Source: Armatimonadota bacterium (GTDB lineage: Bacteria; Armatimonadota; HRBIN16). Taken from it: a stretch of DNA of 13,490 nucleotides. Location of the stretch: positions 1 to 13,490 of the forward strand of contig JAPWUZ010000042.1 of the NCBI GenBank assembly GCA_028275265.1, read 5' to 3'. Made by a program: the position numbers and the translations under genes. A model generated the notes under the pieces. The model saw only the letters and a list, made by a program, of their open reading frames with translations. It was not told the origin of the DNA and made no database searches. Each line of letters opens with the position of its first letter. The first letter of the stretch is position 1. Positions 1-6,556 of this stretch are shown in pieces.

Positions 1-315
1 GGGAACACGGCAAACCACTACGGAGGCGGGGTATTCTGCGAGGGCTCCTTCCCCACGTTGACCAACTGCACCTTCAGCCAGAACACGGCAGACAACGGAG
101 GCGGGGTATGCTGCGTCTACTCCTCCTCCCCCACGTTGACCAATTGCACCATCAGCGGGAACACGGCAAACTGCCACGGAGGCGGGGTATCCTGCTACTA
201 CTCCTCCCCCACGTTGACCAACTGCACCATCAGCGGGAACACGGCAAACTACTTCGGAGGCGGGGTATCCTGCTACGACAACTCCTCCCCCACGTTGACC
301 AACTGCACCATCGCC
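1..315 (+). repeat. In-frame coding tandem repeat, 78-81 bp units
   Basis: Units run 61-138 (78 bp), 139-216 (78 bp) and 217-297 (81 bp). A partial unit lies at 1-60 and a decaying one begins at 298. Units two and three differ by only about five substitutions and one 3-bp insertion. All length changes are multiples of three, so the reading frame and the 26-27 residue beta-helix rung are kept. Shared blocks include CCCACGTTGACCAA and GGAGGCGGGGTAT. More copies may lie left of the window. Confidence 0.9.
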
Positions 316-1110
316 CACAATGCAGCAGACGTAGACGGCGGCGCCATCGCCTCCGACGGCGGTGGAAGCGTGGTCAACACCCTCATCGCGTTCAACACCA
401 GCGGCATCTACTATTCTGCGGGCGCACCAGACACCTTCCACCACAACTGCGTGTGGGGCAACGATGCTTACAATTACAGTGGCATCCCCGATCCCACGGG
501 CACCGACGGCAACATCTCTACAGACCCCCTGATGATTGCTTGCCACCTGCTGCCGGGCTCCCCCTGCATCGACGCCGGAGACAACGGAGCAGTGGGTAGT
601 GACTGGACGGACTTCGATGGGGAACCGCGCATCGGCGGTAGTCAGGTGGACATCGGCGCAGATGAGTTTTACGCGCCCATTGTGCAGGGGTGGATAACCT
701 TCTCCGACTACGTGGGCACCCCGCCGCCGTTCGTTCCGTTCGAGGTGCGGGCGGGTTACACCGAAGTGCAGCAGATACTGGTAGACCCGGACGGCGGTTT
801 TGTGGTGCCGGGCGTGCCGGTTGGGGCGTTTGCGCTGTCGGTGAAGCCGTTGAGTTACCTGCGCCGGACGGTGGATGTGGACACGCGCAGTGGCAGTGTG
901 CTGGGGCTGCAGCTGGAGCTGGTGAACGGCGACATCGACGGGGACAACGAGGTGACGCTGTTTGACTTCGGCAGGCTGGTGGCGGCGTTTGGCTCTGCAC
1001 CCGGTGACGCGAACTGGGATGAGAACGCCGATTTGGACGGCGACGAGGAGATAACGCTGTTCGATTTCGGCATTCTGGTACGCAACTTTGGGGAGGTTGG
1101 GGACGATTAA
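1..1110 (+). CDS. Secreted right-handed beta-helix protein with C-terminal dockerin-like EF-hand pair (5'-truncated)
   Basis: The frame is open from base 1, so the start and any signal peptide lie left of the window; 369 residues are visible. The first ~105 are repeats of the type TLTNCTISGNTAN..GGGVSCY. Their Asn-Cys and Gly-Gly-Gly ladders are typical of parallel beta-helix proteins resembling Pmp or pectate-lyase folds. At about residues 189-222 (CIDAGDN...DIGADEF) comes the segment usually seen where such helices end in a 'choice-of-anchor' type domain. A beta-rich domain of about 80 residues follows. Two 12-residue EF-hand loops of the form DxDGDxExxxxD lie at 311-322 and 344-355, as in dockerin-like tails, and probably bind calcium. 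The protein ends soon after. Likely role: extracellular or surface-displayed adhesin or polysaccharide-binding protein; no catalytic motif was identified. The gene appears to be separate from the downstream cluster, because 432 bp of repeat-filled DNA lies between them. Confidence 0.85.
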   Translation, partial: GNTANHYGGGVFCEGSFPTLTNCTFSQNTADNGGGVCCVYSSSPTLTNCTISGNTANCHGGGVSCYYSSPTLTNCTISGNTANYFGGGVSCYDNSSPTLTNCTIAHNAADVDGGAIASDGGGSVVNTLIAFNTSGIYYSAGAPDTFHHNCVWGNDAYNYSGIPDPTGTDGNISTDPLMIACHLLPGSPCIDAGDNGAVGSDWTDFDGEPRIGGSQVDIGADEFYAPIVQGWITFSDYVGTPPPFVPFEVRAGYTEVQQILVDPDGGFVVPGVPVGAFALSVKPLSYLRRTVDVDTRSGSVLGLQLELVNGDIDGDNEVTLFDFGRLVAAFGSAPGDANWDENADLDGDEEITLFDFGILVRNFGEVGDD

Positions 1111-1129
1111 TCCTCTCGCCGTTGCCGCT

Positions 1130-1259
1130 GGCGGGCGGAAAGCCGGGCGAATGTTGCCCCCCTCCTGACCTCCCCCGTGGACGGGGGAGGAACACAAACA
1201 GCCTTCCCGCCCGCGGGGAGGTGGGGTGGGAATACGGCTCACCCGGAGCTTCGCCCTCC
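1130..1259 (+). repeat. Palindromic dispersed element, copy 1
   Basis: The right end (CGGCTCACCCGGAG, one variable base, then TTCGCCCTCC, ending at 1259) matches copy 2 with a single mismatch over 25 bases. The left end GGCGGGCGG at 1130-1138 is a degenerate form (7 of 9) of the GGAGGGCGA seen in copy 3. Inside are two hairpins: a perfect 10-bp stem at 1169-1178/1181-1190, and a 9-bp stem with one G-T pair at 1202-1210/1213-1221. There is no T-run after them, so a role as an intrinsic terminator for the beta-helix gene is possible but not shown. There is no coding content. Confidence 0.6.
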
Positions 1260-1315
1260 AGCGCCACAAGCAACAACAAGCAACAACCGAGTAAGCAAAA
1301 GACCTACCCGATTGC

Positions 1316-1456
1316 CGCAGGCCTTAACCTGCGTATAGCGAAGCGCACCTAAAGGGATGCGGCTACATTGGAGGTAGCCGAAGGTTGCAGCCATTGCAAG
1401 CCTCAGCGTGCCATGCTGAAACAATTTCTAAAACTTCATAAGCCTGCGGCTACATT
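1316..1456. repeat. Degenerate second repeat type (CGCAGG/CCTGCG hairpin and TGCGGCTACATT direct repeats)
   Basis: A hairpin CGCAGG-6 nt-CCTGCG lies at 1316-1333. The 12-mer TGCGGCTACATT occurs twice, at 1358-1369 and 1445-1456. The first copy also forms a hairpin with GTAGCCG at 1374-1380 (7-bp stem, 7-nt loop). The pattern resembles a decayed REP-like intergenic repeat. It is a different family from the 1130-1259 element. Family membership is inferred from this window alone. Confidence 0.4.
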
Positions 1457-1542
1457 CCATATATCTCCGAACACACCCAGCAGGAGCTTTTGTATACAAC
1501 GCGAACTGGAAGTCATTAATAGAAAGTGGAGAATGGGGCATC

Positions 1543-3435
1543 ATGATGCTTGTGTGTTTGCTTCTGGTAGCAGCGGTTCATGCCGCGCCGCAGGTGGAAC
1601 TGATCGGTCAGCCATGCCGTGCGAAGAACGTACTGGCAGCGCGCTATGTGATTGCTCCTGATGGTAAGGAGTGGTTTGTGCTCACCAACATGAACGAAAC
1701 CGCAGGCATGGAGCTGATTTTCATCGATTTTCGGAGCAACACAGGACGGGCAATCCGCGCTCCGGCAGGAGCAGGTTCCTGGGCGCTGTTGCAGGTTCCG
1801 GGCAACCGTCTTATTGTGGGTACGTTCTACGACGGTGTGTTCATGGTGTTCGACCTGCAGCGGATGGAGTTTGTGAAGGTCGCGGACTTTCCGGGAGAGA
1901 GCTACATCTGGAATCTTGCGCTGGGTGGCGACGGGCGCGTGTACGGCGGAACCTATCCGGGCGGTAAACTGGGCGCATTGGACCTCGCTACGTACACGGT
2001 GGAAGACTGCGGCGCACCCGCGTCTCCCAACATGTACCTCCGGTATGTGTCCGCCTTGCCCGATGGGCGCATCCTGTGCAACTTTGGCATGGAGAAGCCT
2101 GTCAATCTGCTGTACGACCCGCGCACGAAGAAGTTTGAGCAGGCTCCCCCCGTGCTGCAGGGCGTCAGTCGCGGCGTATCGTGGAACGGGTATTTCCTCG
2201 CCGGTTCGCAGGTGCTGGACGGCAAAATGTTACAGCCTGTGGAACCGCCGTTCCCCCTGCCGCCCGGCGAGGGCGGTTGGGCGGTGGATGTGAACCTGAC
2301 CACCGACGAAGTGCTGTATCTGCGACAGGGCAACGCCGTTTACCGGTATATGAAAGGCGACGAAAAGCCGCAGCTGCTCGCCTCCGTAGATTTACGCGGC
2401 GGCGGAATCTATGCCGCTACCGCCAGGGGCGAACTGCTCGGTGTACGCGGGCAGGACTATTTCGTCATTCAGCCGGGCGACACACAGGTCGCTCTCAAGC
2501 CCATACCCGTGGACTCCGCCCCACGTCCGACACTGTTTCTCCGCCTGGACAGTAAAGGCAGGTTGTGGGGCGGTCCGCCCTTTGGGCAGACGCTCTTCTG
2601 GATGGATACCCGCACCCAACAAACGGTGAACACCGGCACTATCTGTAACGCGGGGGGCGAGGTATACGATGTGGCTTTCGTGAACGACAAGGTGTACGCG
2701 GTTGCCTACGCGGGCGGTGATATCGTGCAGTACGACCCCGAATCTCCCTGGGACCAGTGGAACAATGTGAATCCGCGCGTGATAGCCAGTGTGGGCGAGA
2801 AAGGCTACATCCGCCCTACCGCGGGAGTGGTAGCTGCAACCGATGGGCGGCTCTATTCCGGCTGGATGGCAAAGTACGGTGTGTACGGTGGAGCAGTGGT
2901 CATTACTGATCCCGCAACGGGACAAACCCAGCTGATAGAAAACCCACTGGGTGAGCAGGCGGTGGAAGGACTGGCAGTAGATGAGCGGTTCATCTATGTG
3001 GGAACCTCGCTGGGCGCAAACGGCTTGCCGAACAAGACCGGTGAATCGGCGCGATTCGGCGTGATCGATAAGGCGACGAAAAAGGTGGTGTTCCAGCGCG
3101 AGTTTGAAGGGGCATCCGGTGTGCGCACTTTCTGGCTGGACACGCGCACGAAGCGGCTGGCTTTTTCGGTGGACGGGAAGCTGTACCTGTTCGATACGGC
3201 TACCCGCCAGTTCACGCCGGTCCCAAACGCGCCTAAAGTGGGCAGCCGCGTCATCGGGCTGGGCGACGGCAGGGCGTACTACAGTAGCGGAAAGACGATA
3301 GTGCAGTTAGATATGAAAGCTGGCGCCACTGAGGACGTTGTGGAACTGCCCGCCGGCGTGTCGAATGTAGCCGTCGGGCGAGATGGCACCCTGTATGCGT
3401 CCTGTGGTGCAGACATCTATCGCATCAGGAGGTAG
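1543..3435 (+). CDS. Secreted beta-propeller protein of unknown function
   Basis: This 630-residue protein starts MMLVCLLLVAAVHA, a hydrophobic stretch with an AxA-like cleavage site near residues 12-15, so it is probably exported. The n-region lacks a basic residue, and no better in-frame start lies upstream. GGAGA at 1528-1532 is the likely ribosome site. The rest is a series of beta-propeller blades with the recurring pattern DGR(V/L)Y.G...G.(V/L)...D..T: for example DGRVYGGTYPGG at 131-142, DGRLYSGW at 434-441, IYVGTSL at 484-490, KLYLFDTATRQF at 546-557 and GTLYASCGADIYRI at 615-628. The length would fit one large or two seven-bladed propellers. I see no quinone-binding or catalytic motif and cannot name the family (SMP-30-like, PQQ-like and two-component-regulator propellers are candidates). 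Its stop lies next to the ribosome site of the deacetylase-like gene, so the two are almost certainly co-transcribed. Confidence 0.85.
   Translation: MMLVCLLLVAAVHAAPQVELIGQPCRAKNVLAARYVIAPDGKEWFVLTNMNETAGMELIFIDFRSNTGRAIRAPAGAGSWALLQVPGNRLIVGTFYDGVFMVFDLQRMEFVKVADFPGESYIWNLALGGDGRVYGGTYPGGKLGALDLATYTVEDCGAPASPNMYLRYVSALPDGRILCNFGMEKPVNLLYDPRTKKFEQAPPVLQGVSRGVSWNGYFLAGSQVLDGKMLQPVEPPFPLPPGEGGWAVDVNLTTDEVLYLRQGNAVYRYMKGDEKPQLLASVDLRGGGIYAATARGELLGVRGQDYFVIQPGDTQVALKPIPVDSAPRPTLFLRLDSKGRLWGGPPFGQTLFWMDTRTQQTVNTGTICNAGGEVYDVAFVNDKVYAVAYAGGDIVQYDPESPWDQWNNVNPRVIASVGEKGYIRPTAGVVAATDGRLYSGWMAKYGVYGGAVVITDPATGQTQLIENPLGEQAVEGLAVDERFIYVGTSLGANGLPNKTGESARFGVIDKATKKVVFQREFEGASGVRTFWLDTRTKRLAFSVDGKLYLFDTATRQFTPVPNAPKVGSRVIGLGDGRAYYSSGKTIVQLDMKAGATEDVVELPAGVSNVAVGRDGTLYASCGADIYRIRR
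3427..3432 (+). promoter_or_regulatory. Ribosome binding site AGGAGG inside the end of the preceding gene
   Basis: A perfect AGGAGG directly abuts the TAG stop (3433-3435) of the propeller gene and sits 5 nt before the ATG at 3438. Only two bases separate the stop and start codons. This arrangement suggests translational coupling and fixes the start of the deacetylase-like gene. Confidence 0.85.
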
Positions 3436-3437
3436 CG

Positions 3438-5210
3438 ATGCAGTTTGCAGAAACGCTTTTATCTCCTGTGGGCGTGTGTGTGTTGCCACCGCGCCCGCGC
3501 AACGCCCCGCGCACGGTCAGCTACGGGCACTATCTGCACGAGATACTGGCGCACGCAGGGGTGTGTTACCAGACGCTCCAGCCCGATGAGCTGGAGGGGG
3601 CTTTGCCGCACCTGCGTGTGCTGGTGACAGTGGGCGATACGGCTCTGCCCAACGCCACGATCGATGCCCTCTCTCGCTGGGTGGGAGAAGGCGGGATGTG
3701 GCTGGCGATAGGAGGCACTGCGGGCGCGCCCGCGCTTTTTGGGGTCAGGGAGGAATCTGCAACCTACTCCGGCTGGGGAGCCAGCATCGGGACGCTGGGT
3801 GAAGGCTATTTGCAGGTCGAAACCGCCGACCATCCCGTGCTGGAGCACGTCCCCGTGCCTCTGCACTTTTTCAACGGCGTGCCTGTACATGCAAGCACCG
3901 GTATCGCTCACGCGGGCGTGCTGGATGCACACCAGAGAGCAACGTCTCGCGCGGCGGTGGTGGAAAGGCGCGTTGGCAACGGCAGATGCCTGTTTATCGC
4001 CCCGGATGTGATAGGCACGATAGTGCGCATCCAGCAGGGCGTGGCGGTAACGCGCGACGGCATCTCCTCGCCCGATGGCACTGCGCCCATCTGCGATGAT
4101 ATGCTGAAAAGCAGCGACGGCGCGGTGCTGGACTGGTGGTTTGACCGGCAGCCGGTGGAGGGGGTGTCCGGCTTCCATGCTTTCCTGCACCCCATTGCCG
4201 ACATCTGGCGCGAGATAATCATCCGCGCGATACTCTATCTGGCGCAGTTGCGGAAAGCGGTGTTGCCCATACTGTGGCTTTACCCACGTAATCTACCTGC
4301 GATTGCCCATCTCTCCCATGACACGGACGGCAACGATCCTGCGCTGGCAGAAAGGATGCTGGAGGTGCTGCGCGAGGCAGGTATCCACTCCACCTGGTGC
4401 GTGATTCCGCCCGGCTATCCCCAACACCTTATCGAGCGCATCCGCACCGAAGGACACGAGCTGGCGATGCACTACGACGCGGTTGAGGAAGGTAGCATTT
4501 GGGACGAGGGGGCGTTCCACGAGCAATGGCGTGCTCTCAAAAAGCTCTTTGGTGGCGAGCCACCGCTCACCAATAAGAATCACTACCTGCGCTGGGAAGG
4601 TGACACCGAGTTCTTCGAATGGTGCCAGCGGCGAGGGGTTCAGTTAGACCAGTCAAAGGGACCCTCCAAAACGGGTGAAGCGGGCTTCAACTTCGGCACA
4701 TGCCATCCGTACTTTCCTGTGGATCCGCGCGGCAGAACCATAGACGTGCTGGAACTGCCGACACTCACGCAGGACCTGAACGTGTTTGCCCCGGATGCCC
4801 TGCTGGAGCCTTTGCTGCAAGCGGCGTTGCGGCATCACGGCGTGTTGCATGTGCTGTTCCATCCCGCGCATGTGGACAAGCCGGGCGTCGCCGGTACCAT
4901 CCTGCACTCTATCCGCACCGCGCAGGAGCGCGGCATGGAATGGTGGACGGCACGGCGAATCAACGAATGGGAACGCGCACGGCGCGCGCTTGTCTGGCGG
5001 GAGTATGTGCCGGAAGAAGACGGTGTCTGTATCCGACTGGAAGCAGCGCAAGCACTTGAGGAAGCCACGCTGCTGTTCGTTGGGCAGCAAGAGGGCACGG
5101 TGGAGGTGGGCGGACAGTTGCTGTCCATACGACCCACGGTGCGCTGGGGCGTGCCGACGGGGGCGGTAACATTAGACCTGGACGGCGAGGTGACCTTGCG
5201 TTTACGGTAA
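3438..5210 (+). CDS. NodB-fold polysaccharide-deacetylase-like protein with N-terminal GATase-like domain
   Basis: This protein has 590 residues and no signal peptide (MQFAETLLSPVGVCVLPPRP), so it is probably cytosolic. Residues ~30-100 look like a glutamine-amidotransferase-like or beta-galactosidase-trimerisation-like alpha/beta domain (VLVTVGDTALPN...WVGEGGMWLAIGG) with no visible nucleophile Cys. From about 285 the NodB fold begins: SHDTDGND at 293-300 replaces the usual TFDDG (D295 and D297 as base and metal ligand), and GHELAMHYD at 339-347 supplies H345. The second His of the usual HxxxH pair is V349 here. HPYFPVDPRG at 423-432 and LFHPAH at 473-478 (H475) fit the later NodB motifs. 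A beta-rich tail covers ~515-590. The family removes acyl groups from amino sugars using a divalent metal; the substrate here is unknown. It is second in a three-gene cluster and is followed 53 bp later by an aminotransferase gene. Confidence 0.85.
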   Translation: MQFAETLLSPVGVCVLPPRPRNAPRTVSYGHYLHEILAHAGVCYQTLQPDELEGALPHLRVLVTVGDTALPNATIDALSRWVGEGGMWLAIGGTAGAPALFGVREESATYSGWGASIGTLGEGYLQVETADHPVLEHVPVPLHFFNGVPVHASTGIAHAGVLDAHQRATSRAAVVERRVGNGRCLFIAPDVIGTIVRIQQGVAVTRDGISSPDGTAPICDDMLKSSDGAVLDWWFDRQPVEGVSGFHAFLHPIADIWREIIIRAILYLAQLRKAVLPILWLYPRNLPAIAHLSHDTDGNDPALAERMLEVLREAGIHSTWCVIPPGYPQHLIERIRTEGHELAMHYDAVEEGSIWDEGAFHEQWRALKKLFGGEPPLTNKNHYLRWEGDTEFFEWCQRRGVQLDQSKGPSKTGEAGFNFGTCHPYFPVDPRGRTIDVLELPTLTQDLNVFAPDALLEPLLQAALRHHGVLHVLFHPAHVDKPGVAGTILHSIRTAQERGMEWWTARRINEWERARRALVWREYVPEEDGVCIRLEAAQALEEATLLFVGQQEGTVEVGGQLLSIRPTVRWGVPTGAVTLDLDGEVTLRLR

Positions 5211-5248
5211 GAGGCGTTTCCCGACATGGTCTCTGCGTGAGATTGTCC

Positions 5249-5256
5249 AAGGGGGA
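5249..5256 (+). promoter_or_regulatory. Ribosome binding site deciding the aminotransferase start
   Basis: AAGGGGGA lies 7 nt before the ATG at 5264. An in-frame GTG at 5237 would add nine residues, but it lies upstream of this site and has no ribosome site of its own, so 5264 is preferred. Confidence 0.65.
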
Positions 5257-5263
5257 TGTAACC

Positions 5264-6511
5264 ATGCACGCATCGGTAACTACCGACCTGCCCGCCATTG
5301 CCGGCGGCGAACCGGCGAAGCGGACGCCCTTCGGGCGCGAAAAACGTTACGGCGAAGAGGAACTGCAACAGCTGCGGGAGGCGTTGGAGCAGGGGAGCCT
5401 GTTTTACGCGCACGGCAACAAGGTGAAGACGCTGGAAAAGCGTTTTGCGGAGATGAACGGCGTGCCCTATGCGGTAGCCTGTAGCAGCGGCACCTCCGCG
5501 ATACACGCCGCGTTGATTGCGGTGGGTATCTCGCCCGGCGATGAGGTCATTACCTCGCCCGTTACCGACATGGGCACGGTGATACCCATCCTGTATCAGG
5601 GCGCAGTGCCGGTCTTTGCTGACCTCCATCCGCATTCCTATACCATGTTGCCGGAATCGGTAGAGGCACGAATCTCCCCCCGCACGCGGGCGGTGCTGGC
5701 AGTGCATCTGTGGGGCAATGCCTGCGACCTGAACGCACTGCATGACATCTGCCGCAAGCACAACCTGTGGTTGATCGAAGACTGTGCGCAGGCGTTCGGC
5801 TGCCGATACATGGGCGAGCCGATTGGAACCATCGGCGACATCGGCTGTTTCAGCCTGAACGAGTTCAAGCACATCTCCTGTGGCGACGGCGGCATCGTGA
5901 TTACCCGCGACCAGCGGCTGGCTAACCGTTTGCGTCTCGCCACCGACAAGTGTTACAACCGCGAACCGGGTGTCACCCAGCGCAACCCCACGTTCCTCGC
6001 CAACAACTACCGCATGACCGAGCTGCAGGGGGCTGTGGCGCTGGCGCAACTGGAGAAGCTGGAGAGTATCGTGGCCCGGCGACGGCACTGGTGTGAGACG
6101 CTGAGCGAAAAACTGCGCGGATTGCCCGGCATCACTCTGCCTGAGCCGACGGCGGGCTGCGAACCGTCGTGGTGGTTTTACATGATGCGTGTGGTGCCCG
6201 ACTCGCTGGGCGCAGATGCCGACACTTTCGCCGAAGCGTTGCGTGCAGAGGGTCTGCCTGTCAGTGCGCATTACATCGCGCAATGCGTGTACGAGTATCC
6301 GATATTCACCAACCACTCAGCGTTCGAGCGGGGCACCCATGCCTACACTGCACGCCCGTACGGCAAAGGGCTGTGCCCGTTCGCAGAGGCGATTCTGGAT
6401 ACCTGCGTGCTGTTATCCGTAAACGAGGCGTATACCGAGACTGACCTCGAGGAAACCGCGCACGCTATTCGCCGCGTGGTCATGTGGTTCCGGAGTAGGA
6501 ACCAGAGGTAG
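5264..6511 (+). CDS. DegT/DnrJ/EryC1/StrS-family PLP-dependent aminotransferase
   Basis: This 415-residue protein is full length for the family. It shows the family's marks in order: SSGTSAIHAAL at 74-84 (PLP phosphate contact), GDEVITSPVTD at 92-102, IEDCAQAFG at 171-179 (D173 to the pyridine nitrogen, Q176 stacking region), FSLNEFKHISCGDGG at 196-210 with K202 as the Schiff-base lysine, and NNYRMTELQGA at 247-257. The family transfers an amino group, usually from glutamate or glutamine, onto a keto-sugar, inosose or nucleotide-linked ketosugar. The exact substrate cannot be read from sequence, and no nucleotide-sugar genes lie nearby. It has no signal peptide and is cytosolic. It is third in the cluster, 53 bp after the deacetylase-like gene with no terminator between. 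A strong hairpin starts 2 nt after its stop. A PLP-dependent dehydratase is a less likely alternative because the lysine is intact. Confidence 0.9.
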   Translation: MHASVTTDLPAIAGGEPAKRTPFGREKRYGEEELQQLREALEQGSLFYAHGNKVKTLEKRFAEMNGVPYAVACSSGTSAIHAALIAVGISPGDEVITSPVTDMGTVIPILYQGAVPVFADLHPHSYTMLPESVEARISPRTRAVLAVHLWGNACDLNALHDICRKHNLWLIEDCAQAFGCRYMGEPIGTIGDIGCFSLNEFKHISCGDGGIVITRDQRLANRLRLATDKCYNREPGVTQRNPTFLANNYRMTELQGAVALAQLEKLESIVARRRHWCETLSEKLRGLPGITLPEPTAGCEPSWWFYMMRVVPDSLGADADTFAEALRAEGLPVSAHYIAQCVYEYPIFTNHSAFERGTHAYTARPYGKGLCPFAEAILDTCVLLSVNEAYTETDLEETAHAIRRVVMWFRSRNQR

Positions 6512-6512
6512 A

Positions 6513-6544
6513 TGCAGGGGCAGACCGATGTGTCTGCCCCCGCA
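6513..6544. terminator. Hairpin terminator between convergent genes
   Basis: GGGGCAGAC (6517-6525) pairs perfectly with GTCTGCCCC (6532-6540) across a 6-nt loop. It extends outward to TGC/GCA (6513-6515/6542-6544) with one mismatch. It begins 2 nt after the aminotransferase stop and ends 12 nt before the convergent gene's stop, so it can serve both strands. The following T-run is poor (GGTTGTTC on +), so termination strength is uncertain. Confidence 0.65.
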
Positions 6545-6556
6545 GGTTGTTCACTC

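Larger units (their letters stand above)
1111..1542. other. Intergenic region filled with palindromic repeats
   Basis: No convincing gene lies in these 432 bases; short open frames here have no ribosome site and cross the repeats. The left part (1130-1259) is a copy of the GC-rich palindromic element described separately. The middle (1316-1456) holds a second, degenerate repeat type. The last ~85 bases before the propeller gene are more A+T-rich and should hold its promoter. I could not fix a promoter: TTGTAT at 1490-1495 with an ATTAAT-like box further down has poor spacing and is only a weak candidate. Confidence 0.6.

Noticed and set aside
1..315. Possible CRISPR-like or satellite array
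   Set aside because: The repeats are in frame within an open coding sequence and encode beta-helix rungs. There are no unique spacers of constant length.
1490..1499. Perfect 10-bp palindrome TTGTATACAA before the propeller gene as an operator
   Set aside because: Palindromes this short are expected several times in a window of this size, and nothing else supports a binding site.
5237..5263. GTG start at 5237 for the aminotransferase
   Set aside because: It precedes the ribosome site at 5249-5256 and adds residues not seen in the family core.
4835..6316. Long minus-strand open frame (493 codons) opposite the deacetylase-like and aminotransferase genes
   Set aside because: It is a GC-driven shadow: Arg/His/Gln-rich, no recognisable domain, and opposite two genes with clear family motifs.
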